From positions 1 to 9,978 of the forward strand of contig JAUXFR010000020.1 of assembly GCA_030622805.1 (NCBI GenBank): DNA of 9,978 nt, in the 5' to 3' direction. Position 1 is the stretch's first letter; each line of letters begins with the position of its first letter. The notes below the pieces were generated by a model. It saw nothing but the letters and a program-made list of their open reading frames with translations. It searched no databases and was not told the DNA's origin. The position numbers and the translations under genes were made by a program. Positions 1 to 6,641 of the stretch are shown here, in pieces. This stretch comes from Anaerolineae bacterium. Lineage in GTDB: Bacteria > Chloroflexota > Anaerolineae > Anaerolineales > UBA4823.

Positions 1-335
1 AGGGGCGTAAAAGCGATCAAGATATGTAATACCGTCAGGCAAGCGCTTGTGATCATCATGAATCGTCGCACCAGCCTGTAGCTGGCGGTATCCTTGCTCA
101 GGGCGGTGGAAGCCGCCAGCAGCATGATGATCGGCGCTTCGATGATCAGCGCAAGGGGGAAGACCACACCCCCGTAGGCAGCCAGGTTGATCTCCGGGTT
201 CTCCAGGCGCGCCACAACTGCGCTCAAGGCTGGCAGCTCGGCGCTCATCAATGCCCAGCTCGCCGCCAGCGGCCACCAGGTGTTGAAGATGCGGCGAAGG
301 GATAATTCCTTCTTGTGTTGAGTGATTTCAGTCAT
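1..335 (-). CDS. Multi-pass membrane protein, possibly MATE/ANKH-like (MOP superfamily), partial
   Basis: Reading leftward from an ATG at 335 gives an open frame of 111 codons with no stop up to the window edge, so only the N-terminal part is present. The start is MTEITQHKKELSLRRIF, a basic amphipathic leader, followed by hydrophobic stretches at about residues 20-42, 51-79 and 91-110. The pattern TWWPLAASW, then ELPALSAVVARL, then AAYGGVVFPLALIIEAPIIMLLAASTALS, looks like a MATE-type or progressive-ankylosis (ANKH)-type exporter of the MOP superfamily; the HILIAF segment resembles one in human ANKH. This family call is from memory. The frame has codon use and G+C content like its neighbours, and the gene is divergent from the TetR gene. 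There is no clear Shine-Dalgarno sequence before the ATG (bases just upstream read AACAAG). Coding status is fairly secure, the exact transporter family is not. Confidence 0.65.
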   Translation of the reverse strand, partial: MTEITQHKKELSLRRIFNTWWPLAASWALMSAELPALSAVVARLENPEINLAAYGGVVFPLALIIEAPIIMLLAASTALSKDTASYRLVRRFMMITSACLTVLHILIAFTP

Positions 336-363
336 CTTGTTTCAATAAATTTAACATCCATCG

Positions 364-369
364 AGTATA
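364..369 (-). promoter_or_regulatory. Possible -10 box for the leftward membrane-protein gene
   Basis: On the minus strand this reads TATACT, five of six matches to a sigma-70 -10 box, about 29 bases before the ATG at 335. I could not find a convincing -35 box 16-18 bases further upstream, so this is only a suggestion. Confidence 0.25.
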
Positions 370-418
370 ACACTTAACACCAATTACGCAGTGCGTCATT
401 TTTTTAAGGTTCTAGCTA

Positions 419-447
419 TTGATTTCCGTCTAAAAATTTGCTATGCT
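419..447 (+). promoter_or_regulatory. Putative sigma-70 promoter of the TetR gene
   Basis: TTGATT (419-424) and TATGCT (442-447) are separated by 17 bases, each with four of six consensus matches. TATAAC at 447-452 is an alternative -10 box. Transcription would start near 454, inside the palindromic operator that follows, which is the arrangement expected for self-repression. Confidence 0.5.
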
Positions 448-451
448 ATAA

Positions 452-469
452 CTACCGAACGGTCGGTAG
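452..469. promoter_or_regulatory. TetR-family operator palindrome
   Basis: The arms CTACCGA (452-458) and TCGGTAG (463-469) are perfect inverted repeats around a 4-base centre, ACGG. Size, symmetry and position (over the predicted transcription start of a TetR gene) fit a TetR-family operator. The ACCGA...TCGGT core resembles the motif I recall for PfmR, a TetR regulator of fatty-acid and phenylacetate degradation in Thermus thermophilus (TACCGACCGNTNGGTN). The palindrome is seen directly; ownership by the adjacent regulator is inference. It lies between divergent genes and could affect both. Confidence 0.75.
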
Positions 470-480
470 GTAATTTGCCT

Positions 481-1065
481 GTGAGTAAAGATTCGATATT
501 AGAAGCTGCTGCGGCGATTTTCAGTGAGAAGGGCTATCACGCCGCGTCGATGCAGGACATCGCCCAAGCCGTCCAACTGCGTAAAGCCAGCCTTTACTAC
601 CATGTCAACAGCAAACAAGAAATCCTGGTGGCGCTGTTGGACAAGGGTTTGGATTTATTGATCGCTGAAATGCAGGAGGTGATGGCGCAGCCGCACCCAC
701 CGGATGAGAAGTTGCGCCTGGCAGTCCGCACTTACCTGCAGACCATGCTCGATCACCGTGCGCTGGCTTCGGTTCTGCTGCTTGAGCACCGATCCCTTGA
801 ACCTGAACTGCGCGCCCGTCATATCACCCGCCGTGACCGTTTTGAAGGCTTGTGGCGGGATTTGATTCAGGATGGAGTGGAAGCAGGTGTTTTTAAGGCT
901 TCTGATCCATCTATCGAATCCAAGGCTCTACTGGGTGTGCTCAACTGGACCATCACCTGGTACCGTCCAGAAGGTGCTCATTCGCCAGAAGATATAGCCG
1001 ATCGGTTCACTGACCTCTTTCTATATGGCTTGTTCCCTCGAGAAGATGTGGTCAGCAAAGCATAA
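481..1065 (+). CDS. TetR/AcrR-family transcriptional regulator, probable fatty-acid degradation repressor
   Basis: A 194-residue TetR-type regulator. The N-terminal DNA-binding domain starts at once (DSILEAAAAIFSEKGYH), with the helix-turn-helix at about residues 24-43 (SMQDIAQAVQLRKASLYYHV). The C-terminal ligand domain (about 65-190) contains LLLEHRSLEPELRARHITRRDRFE and WTITWYRPEG, a pattern I associate with the KstR2/FadR-like TetR C-terminal family that senses acyl-CoA esters. I chose the GTG at 481. The same frame is open back to a GTG at 391, but that start would put the promoter and operator inside the gene and add about 30 residues unlike TetR proteins. Only a weak ribosome site (TAGGT, about 9 bases upstream) precedes 481. 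The beta-oxidation genes follow after 142 bases. The likely role is a repressor of them and of itself, released by an acyl-CoA; the ligand is inferred. Confidence 0.9.
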   Translation: MSKDSILEAAAAIFSEKGYHAASMQDIAQAVQLRKASLYYHVNSKQEILVALLDKGLDLLIAEMQEVMAQPHPPDEKLRLAVRTYLQTMLDHRALASVLLLEHRSLEPELRARHITRRDRFEGLWRDLIQDGVEAGVFKASDPSIESKALLGVLNWTITWYRPEGAHSPEDIADRFTDLFLYGLFPREDVVSKA

Positions 1066-1127
1066 GTTCACCGAAGGATTATCAAAATATATTGGTTATC
1101 TTGTTGTTAGACTTCCAGATTACCTGA

Positions 1128-1154
1128 TTGACTGGTACCGAATTTCCATATTTA
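1128..1154 (+). promoter_or_regulatory. Weak candidate promoter with operator half-site ahead of the dehydrogenase genes
   Basis: TTGACT (1128-1133) is a good -35 match. The best -10 is TATTTA (1149-1154) at a short 15-base spacing, so the promoter is uncertain. Between them lies TACCGAA (1136-1142), identical to seven bases of the TetR operator (453-459), but the matching right arm is absent. The operon could instead be read through from the TetR promoter, since I see no terminator in 1066-1207. Confidence 0.25.
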
Positions 1155-1207
1155 CCAATTTTCTAATTGCCAAATGACCAGATAAACCTAAAACCAAGGA
1201 GGCGTCC

Positions 1208-2302
1208 ATGTATTCTTTTGAACCGTCTGATGAACAAAAAATGCTCATTGATGCAGTCAGGCGTTACGCACAGAGTGATCTGCGTTCCAAGGCTCACGAA
1301 GCAGAAGAGGAGTGCCAGCTGCCCGCCAGCCTGATCGAAAAGGGTTGGGAGCTGGGCATCCTGCAGGCTTCTTTTCCCGAAGAATGTGGTGGCTTTGGGG
1401 AGCATTCCGCAGTCACAGGGGTATTAGCTGTGGAGGAGATGGCCTGGGGGGACATGGCTGGCGCGCTGGCAGTGATGAGTCCGGGATTATTCGCTCTGCC
1501 AATCATGCTCGCAGGGAACAATGAGCAGAAAGAGCGCTACCTGCCGGATATCTGCCAGTCGGAATGGCAGCCGTACACAGCGGCTTTGATCGAACCACAC
1601 TTCGATTTCGACCCCAATGAACTTCGTACAACTGCCACAGCGAAGGATGGCGGTTATCTGTTGAGCGGGACGAAGACGTATGTGCCATATGCTGGCAATA
1701 ACGAGTGCATGATTGTGTATGCCACTCTGGACGGATCGACGCAGGGATTTATTCTGCCGAAAGACACGCCAGGCGTTGTGATAAGCGAACGCCAGAAGCT
1801 GTTGGGCATTAACGCTCTGCCCCTGTACCAGGTTGATCTGCAAGATGTGTTTTTACCCGCTGGAAACCACCTCAACGGGCGGGATGGACAAGGTTTCGCA
1901 TCCATACTGGACGCGATGCGGGTCGCAATGGCGGCTATCGCAGTCGGTTTATCACGAGCTGCGTTGGAGTACGCCATTGATTATGCCAAAGACCGCGAAG
2001 TATTCGGTGTCAAAGTTGCCCAGAAGCAGGCTATAGCCTTCATGATAGCGGAGATGGCGACAGAGGTGGAAGCGATTCGCCTGCTGACCTGGGAGGCCGC
2101 CTGGATGCTGGATAATGGCAAAGAAGACGCAAGTGTAAGTGCTTACCTGGCGCTGACCGGTGCCACCGACATGGCGATGATGGTCACCGACCGCGCTGTG
2201 CAGGTACTCGGTGGGCACGGCTACATTCGCGAACACCCAGTTGAATTGTGGATGAGAAATGGCAGGGGTATTGCCATGTTGAATGGATTGGCGATGGTGT
2301 AA
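1208..2302 (+). CDS. Acyl-CoA dehydrogenase-family protein, short form lacking the catalytic glutamate (likely partner subunit)
   Basis: A 364-residue acyl-CoA dehydrogenase fold: N-terminal helical domain at about 5-115, middle beta domain 120-220, C-terminal helical domain 228-364. It keeps the motifs that in this family contact the FAD of a neighbouring subunit, R263-E-V-F266-G and Q332-V-L-G-G-H-G. The middle-domain loop, normally TEPGAGSD-like, has become IEPHFDFD (128-135). The chain ends at REHPVELWMRNGRGIAMLNGLAMV, before the IYEGT segment that carries the catalytic glutamate in MCAD-type enzymes. It is therefore unlikely to be active alone. The ATG at 1208 follows an excellent ribosome site, AAGGAGG (1196-1202). 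The next gene is another dehydrogenase starting 11 bases after the stop. I read it as the non-catalytic half of a heteromeric enzyme; a short-form subfamily with a different catalytic base remains possible. Confidence 0.9.
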   Translation: MYSFEPSDEQKMLIDAVRRYAQSDLRSKAHEAEEECQLPASLIEKGWELGILQASFPEECGGFGEHSAVTGVLAVEEMAWGDMAGALAVMSPGLFALPIMLAGNNEQKERYLPDICQSEWQPYTAALIEPHFDFDPNELRTTATAKDGGYLLSGTKTYVPYAGNNECMIVYATLDGSTQGFILPKDTPGVVISERQKLLGINALPLYQVDLQDVFLPAGNHLNGRDGQGFASILDAMRVAMAAIAVGLSRAALEYAIDYAKDREVFGVKVAQKQAIAFMIAEMATEVEAIRLLTWEAAWMLDNGKEDASVSAYLALTGATDMAMMVTDRAVQVLGGHGYIREHPVELWMRNGRGIAMLNGLAMV

Positions 2303-2313
2303 AGGAGATTACT

Positions 2314-3570
2314 ATGATCGATTTTGAAGCCCCCAAACCAATTGCTCAGCAGAGTTTTGCTCTGACGACCGTCGCTGAGAACATGATGCGACCGGTCTCG
2401 CGTTATTTCGACGAACAAGAGCATGAAATCCCCTGGGATTATATAAATTTCATGCATATGGCAATGCGCGCAACTGGTGCAGGTTCTCTGGCGCCCAGGA
2501 AACGCAAGCCCAAAGAAGGAGAAGAGAAAAAGAAATACCCTCCGATCGGCTACCAGTCGCTGGCGTTCCTGCTGGAGACGCTGTCCTGGGGTGATGTTGG
2601 GTTATACCTATGCACACCAGGCGGAGGAGTGGGTGCGGCAGCGATCGAGGCCACTGGCACACCCGAGCAGAAGCAGAAATTCCTGGCCCGGTTCGCAACT
2701 GATAAACCAACCTTTGGCGCTATGGCGATGACTGAATCTCAGGCTGGTTCTGATACATCCGCCATCCGTACCACCGCCATACTGGATGAGGAGACCGACG
2801 AATGGGTGCTGAATGGCGAAAAGATATTTGTCACAGGTGGACATAAGTCTCTGGTGGACAGCGATGGGCTGGTGGTGATTTGGGCGACCATCGATCCCGA
2901 GGCTGGACGGGCGGGGATGCGGTCGTTTGTCATTGAGGCCGGTACTCCCGGCTGCCAGGTGACCAAGCTGGAGCATAAAATGGGCATCCGCGCCAGTGAT
3001 ACGGTATCGCTTGTTATGCAGGACTGCCGTGTGCCCTTTGAGAACATCCTGGGAAGCCCGGAGGTGGTACGTAGGCCGCGCAGCAAGACCGGTTTTAAAG
3101 GCGCCATGCAGACTTTCGATGCCACACGTCCGCTGGTAGCCGCCACCGGCATTGGTGTGGCTCGTGCTTCCCTCGATCTGGTGAAAGAGATGCTTGCACA
3201 GCAGGGGGTCTCAATTCGCTACGGTCTGCCGCGCCAGAAGCTGACAAACATCGAACGTGAGGTGATCGATATGGAAGTCATGCTTCGTTCGGCCTGGCTG
3301 CTGGTTATCAAAGCGGTCTGGATGGCGGATAACAAGCTGCCTAACACACGCGAAGCCTCTATGAGTAAGGTGCGCGCCGGTGATGTGGTGAACAGGATCA
3401 CCCAGAAAGCGCTCGAGCTAATGGGTCCTATTGGCTACAATCGCGACCACCTGCTTGAAAAATGGTTCCGGGATGCCAAGATTACCGACATCTACGAAGG
3501 TACCGGGCAGATCAATCGTCTGATTGTGGCTCGTAATATTCTGGGGTTCCATGGCAGGGATTTGCGTTGA
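2314..3570 (+). CDS. Acyl-CoA dehydrogenase, catalytic subunit with IYEGT glutamate
   Basis: A 418-residue acyl-CoA dehydrogenase that would oxidise an acyl-CoA to the trans-2-enoyl-CoA, passing electrons to ETF. The substrate/FAD loop MTESQAGSD (139-147), the IFVTGGH segment (171-177) and the C-terminal IYEGTGQIN (393-401, catalytic E395) are all present. The motifs that normally serve the neighbouring subunit's FAD are changed: the RxxFG position reads SIRYG (300-304) and the QxxGGxG position reads ELMGPIG (368-374), so Arg, Gln and one Gly are lost. There is a lysine-rich stretch at 62-75 (RKRKPKEGEEKKKY). The start at 2314 is set by the ribosome site AAAGGAG (2301-2307), which overlaps the previous gene's stop; an in-frame ATG at 2248 lies inside that gene and has no family similarity. 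Tight spacing suggests coupled translation of the two dehydrogenases. Confidence 0.92.
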   Translation: MIDFEAPKPIAQQSFALTTVAENMMRPVSRYFDEQEHEIPWDYINFMHMAMRATGAGSLAPRKRKPKEGEEKKKYPPIGYQSLAFLLETLSWGDVGLYLCTPGGGVGAAAIEATGTPEQKQKFLARFATDKPTFGAMAMTESQAGSDTSAIRTTAILDEETDEWVLNGEKIFVTGGHKSLVDSDGLVVIWATIDPEAGRAGMRSFVIEAGTPGCQVTKLEHKMGIRASDTVSLVMQDCRVPFENILGSPEVVRRPRSKTGFKGAMQTFDATRPLVAATGIGVARASLDLVKEMLAQQGVSIRYGLPRQKLTNIEREVIDMEVMLRSAWLLVIKAVWMADNKLPNTREASMSKVRAGDVVNRITQKALELMGPIGYNRDHLLEKWFRDAKITDIYEGTGQINRLIVARNILGFHGRDLR

Positions 3571-3708
3571 ATAATTATGCGGATAACAATTTTTCAATCG
3601 ATTCCTGAATGAAGAGTAGAACCTATCGTATAGCATATTGTTTATTTTATTAGTGTGTATTAGCGAATATTTGTGGAGTCCATTCATACATCATCGAAAG
3701 GAGGTCGT
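3571..3708. other. A+T-rich gap between dehydrogenase pair and fadN
   Basis: This 138-base gap is longer than expected inside a tight operon. I see no strong terminator or sigma-70 promoter. CTAT-CGT-ATAG (3623-3633) is a small palindrome of unknown meaning. It ends in a very strong ribosome site, AAAGGAGGT (3697-3705), which fixes the fadN start at 3709 rather than the in-frame GTG at 3673. Confidence 0.5.
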
Positions 3709-6135
3709 ATGAAATACAAAGTAGACCATGCTGTCATCATCGGCGCCGGTACCATGGGTGCGGCAATAGCTGCCCATCTGGCAAATGCCGGGTTGCCCGT
3801 GACGCTGATGGACATCGTACCCAGAGAACTTACAGGCGAAGAAGAGAAAAAGGGCTTGACGCTGGCGGATAAACAGATACGCAACCGAATCGTACAGGGG
3901 GGATTGGATGCAGCAATCAAGTCCCGTCCAGCCAGCTTCTTCACCAAAGAACACGCCAGCCTGGTGTCGATCGGAAATCTGGAGGACGATTTTGATGTCA
4001 TCGGAAAGACAGATTGGGTAATCGAAGTGATCATCGAGGACCTGCAGATTAAACGTGACCTAATGGCGCGAATAGACCAGGTCCGCGCGCCGCACACCAT
4101 TGTGAGCACCAACACTTCTGGTATTCCAATCGCTTCCATAGCAGAAGGGCTCTCTGGAGGCTTCCGCCAGCATTTCCTGGGTACACATTTCTTCAACCCG
4201 CCGCGTTATCTCAAGCTGTTAGAGATTATCCCAACTGAGGAGACGCTGCCTGAAGTAGTCGAATTTATCAGCCATTTCGGAACCTACCGGCTCGGGAAAG
4301 GCATTGTGCCCGCTAAAGACACGCCCAACTTCATTGGCAACCGCATTTTTGCTGGATGGATCTCTTTTCAAATGGATTACATCCTGGAGAACGGCTACAG
4401 CGTTCCAGAGGTGGATGCCATCACAGGTCCACCAATGGGTCATCCCAAAACGGCGACTTTTCGCCTGCTGGATCTGATCGGACTGGATGTATGGGCGTAC
4501 GTGGCTAAGAATTTAATCCCCTCCATACCACACGATGAACTTGCTCTGCGGTATATGAAGTCCGAAAAAGTGACCAACCTGCTGAACACAATGGTAGAAA
4601 ACGGCTGGCTGGGTAACAAGACCAAACAGGGTTTTTACAAGCAGGTTCTAAGCGATGATGGGAAGAAGACTTTCTGGTCGCTGGATCTGCAAAATCTGGA
4701 TTATGTTGAACCAAGCAAGCCACGCTTCGATTCGATCGGTAAGGCTAAGGACGAAGATGATCTTGGGAAACGATTAAAGTTAATCATAGATGCAGACGAT
4801 CGTGCTGGGCAGTTGGTGCGCGCATTCACCTACCAGAGCCTGGCATATGCTTCGAAACGGATCCCTGAGATAGCAGACACACCAGAAACTATCGATAACG
4901 CCATATGCTGGGGATTTGGACACGAAGCCGGACCGTTCGAGATCTGGGACATGCTCGGTGTGGATGAAACCAGCCAGGCAATGAGGGACTCGGGTTTCCC
5001 CCCTGCAGAATGGGTTAATAAAATGCTAGAAAGTGGGACCGATACCTTCTACCAGTATGAACACGGATCAAAGGTCGGCGCTTTCAACCCACAGACAGGG
5101 GCATACGTGCCCATCTCTCGTCCCCCGGAACTAATCCTCCTGAAATCGTTAAAAGACACCGGTAAAGTCGTTTCTAAGAACCTGGGCGCGTCCCTGATCG
5201 ATCTGGGCGATGGCGTGGGTTGTGTGGAGTTCCACACCAAGATGAACACCATCGACGAAGACATCATCACGATGATCGAAGAAGCCCTGGACCGCACAGA
5301 TGCAGGGGAATTTGATGGATTGGTGATCGGTAACCAGGCGGATTATTTCAGTGCGGGTGCAAATATCTTCTTTGCGGTCATGGCTGCTAAAAATGAAATG
5401 TGGGACCAGCTTGATTTAATGGTCAAACGTGGTCAGGATCTGCACATGCGAATGCGCTACTTTCCCAAACCGGTGGTTGTGGCTCCAGCAGGTCTGGCGC
5501 TGGGTGGCGGTGCTGAGATGCCAATGCACAGCAGCAGAATAGTTGCAGCATCGGAACTGTATATCGGTCTGGTTGAGTTTGGGGTCGGGCTGCTGCCCGC
5601 CTGGGGTGGTACAAAGGAGATGGTTCGCCGGATCATCAACCCACCCATGCGGACGCAGAATACCGAGGTTCTACCATTCGTTCAGCGGGTGTTTGAGCAA
5701 ATCGGTTTCGCCAAAGTGGCAACCAGCGCAGAAGAAGCGCGACAGTTTGGCATCCTCGGTCCCAGCGATAGAGTGGTGATGAACCGCGATCTGTTGATTG
5801 CGGAAGCCAAGCGGGAGGTGCTGCATATGCTGGCGGCTAGCTACCATCCACCGATGCCCGAAAAGATCTACGTAGCCGGACGGGATGTGCTCTCTGCGCT
5901 GAAGGTGGCTGTGTATATGCTGCGTGAGGGCGACTTCGTATCAGACCACGATAAGCTGATCGCAGAAAAGATAGGCTACGTCATGTGCGGTGGTGATCTC
6001 AGCAAACCTGCCTGGGTTGATGAGCAGTATATGCTCGACCTCGAGCGCGAAGCGTTCCTATCCCTGGCAGGGACCGAGAAAACCCAGCAGCGCATGTGGC
6101 ACACGCTGCAGACGGGTAAACCGTTAAGAAATTAG
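3709..6135 (+). CDS. fadN: 3-hydroxyacyl-CoA dehydrogenase / enoyl-CoA hydratase fusion (FadN type)
   Basis: An 808-residue bifunctional beta-oxidation enzyme that hydrates 2-enoyl-CoA and oxidises the resulting 3-hydroxyacyl-CoA with NAD+. Domain order is dehydrogenase first: Rossmann fold at about 5-190 with GAGTMG (12-17), catalytic pair H160 (in THFFNPP) and E172 (KLLEII), then dehydrogenase C-terminal domains at about 200-315 and 355-450. The hydratase (crotonase) domain spans about 495-690, with both family glutamates kept: E603 in GGGAEM and E623 in GLVEFGVG. A helical tail follows to 808. This order is that of Bacillus subtilis FadN (about 790 residues) and the reverse of Escherichia coli FadB. 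The ATG at 3709 follows AAAGGAGGT. In Bacillus, fadN, fadA and fadE are together; here fadA is separated by the inserted GxxExxY cassette. All visible active-site residues are intact. Confidence 0.95.
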   Translation: MKYKVDHAVIIGAGTMGAAIAAHLANAGLPVTLMDIVPRELTGEEEKKGLTLADKQIRNRIVQGGLDAAIKSRPASFFTKEHASLVSIGNLEDDFDVIGKTDWVIEVIIEDLQIKRDLMARIDQVRAPHTIVSTNTSGIPIASIAEGLSGGFRQHFLGTHFFNPPRYLKLLEIIPTEETLPEVVEFISHFGTYRLGKGIVPAKDTPNFIGNRIFAGWISFQMDYILENGYSVPEVDAITGPPMGHPKTATFRLLDLIGLDVWAYVAKNLIPSIPHDELALRYMKSEKVTNLLNTMVENGWLGNKTKQGFYKQVLSDDGKKTFWSLDLQNLDYVEPSKPRFDSIGKAKDEDDLGKRLKLIIDADDRAGQLVRAFTYQSLAYASKRIPEIADTPETIDNAICWGFGHEAGPFEIWDMLGVDETSQAMRDSGFPPAEWVNKMLESGTDTFYQYEHGSKVGAFNPQTGAYVPISRPPELILLKSLKDTGKVVSKNLGASLIDLGDGVGCVEFHTKMNTIDEDIITMIEEALDRTDAGEFDGLVIGNQADYFSAGANIFFAVMAAKNEMWDQLDLMVKRGQDLHMRMRYFPKPVVVAPAGLALGGGAEMPMHSSRIVAASELYIGLVEFGVGLLPAWGGTKEMVRRIINPPMRTQNTEVLPFVQRVFEQIGFAKVATSAEEARQFGILGPSDRVVMNRDLLIAEAKREVLHMLAASYHPPMPEKIYVAGRDVLSALKVAVYMLREGDFVSDHDKLIAEKIGYVMCGGDLSKPAWVDEQYMLDLEREAFLSLAGTEKTQQRMWHTLQTGKPLRN

Positions 6136-6141
6136 ATTTTT

Positions 6142-6170
6142 GTACACGGATTTGACGGATTGAAACGGAT
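6142..6170. repeat. Left inverted repeat with three ACGGAT units
   Basis: ACGGAT occurs at 6146-6151, 6155-6160 and 6165-6170, that is at 9- and 10-base steps, about one helical turn. The outermost 11 bases pair exactly with the right end of the cassette. The repeat starts 7 bases after the fadN stop codon. Confidence 0.75.
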
Positions 6171-6189
6171 ATTTAATAGATGATATTAA
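6160..6189 (+). promoter_or_regulatory. Weak candidate promoter for the GxxExxY gene
   Basis: TTGAAA (6160-6165) and TATTAA (6184-6189) are 18 bases apart, with five and four of six consensus matches. The -35 box overlaps the left repeat, so a protein bound to the repeat could control it. There is no recognisable ribosome site before the ATG at 6210. Confidence 0.3.
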
Positions 6190-6209
6190 TCACTTTTAGA
6201 TGTGCATAA

Positions 6210-6641
6210 ATGGTTTTTGAAGGTAAGCATAGTGATGTTACTGACAATATATTAAATGCATTCTTCAAGGTATACAATCAACTGGGTTTTGGTTTTTCTG
6301 AGAAGGTATATGAAAATGCATTGGTTATTGAGTTATCCAAGCACGGGCTATTATCTGAAGTGCAAAAAGAAATCCATGTGTATTACGAGAGTGCTGTTAT
6401 TGGTGAATATGTAGTAGATGTTCTAGTTGATAAGAAAGTGATTCTTGAATTGAAGGCTGTTAAACGGATTTCGGATGATCACCATGCTCAGCTTTTAAAT
6501 TACCTAAAAGCGTCAACGATCGAAGTAGGTTTGTTGTTGAATTTTGGTTTAAAGCCGGAATATATTCGAAAGGTGTTCGATAACAATCGAAAGGGAAACC
6601 TATCTTGGATAAAATCTAAAAAGAAAAATAAAAATCCGTAA
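6210..6641 (+). CDS. GxxExxY-family protein, PD-(D/E)XK nuclease-like
   Basis: A 143-residue protein of the GxxExxY family, named for the motif seen here as G28-F-S-E31-K-V-Y34. A second conserved block, VVDVLVDKKVILELKAV, supplies D70 and E80-L-K82, which fits the D...ExK arrangement of PD-(D/E)XK nuclease folds; HAQLLNYLKAS and VGLLLNFG follow as usual for the family. The family's cellular function is not established to my knowledge, and nuclease activity is inferred from the motif. The C-terminus is lysine-rich (SKKKNKNP), and its stop codon (6639-6641) lies inside the right repeat. Base composition and codon use are A/T-rich, unlike fadN and fadA on either side. The ATG at 6210 is the first usable start; earlier ATGs at 6180 and 6199 run quickly into stops. 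It has no obvious role in beta-oxidation and is probably an insertion. Confidence 0.9.
   Translation: MVFEGKHSDVTDNILNAFFKVYNQLGFGFSEKVYENALVIELSKHGLLSEVQKEIHVYYESAVIGEYVVDVLVDKKVILELKAVKRISDDHHAQLLNYLKASTIEVGLLLNFGLKPEYIRKVFDNNRKGNLSWIKSKKKNKNP

Noticed and set aside
391..480. Upstream GTG start extending the TetR protein by 30 residues
   Set aside because: It would place the promoter and operator inside the coding region, and the added residues do not look like a TetR N-terminus; GTG 481 is preferred.
1487..1977. Minus-strand open frames of about 107-118 codons across the first dehydrogenase
   Set aside because: They overlap a well-supported gene on the other strand, have no ribosome site and no recognisable domain.
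2248..2313. In-frame ATG giving a longer second dehydrogenase overlapping the first
   Set aside because: The stretch lies within the end of the preceding gene; a good ribosome site sits just before the ATG at 2314.
3579..3591. GCGGATAACAATT, identical to part of the E. coli lac operator
   Set aside because: The left half and central spacing of lacO are missing, no LacI-type gene is present, and nothing suggests vector contamination; treated as chance.
3673..3708. GTG start extending FadN by 12 residues
   Set aside because: The strong ribosome site AAAGGAGGT ends 4 bases before the ATG at 3709, and the FadN family begins with the Rossmann fold near that Met.
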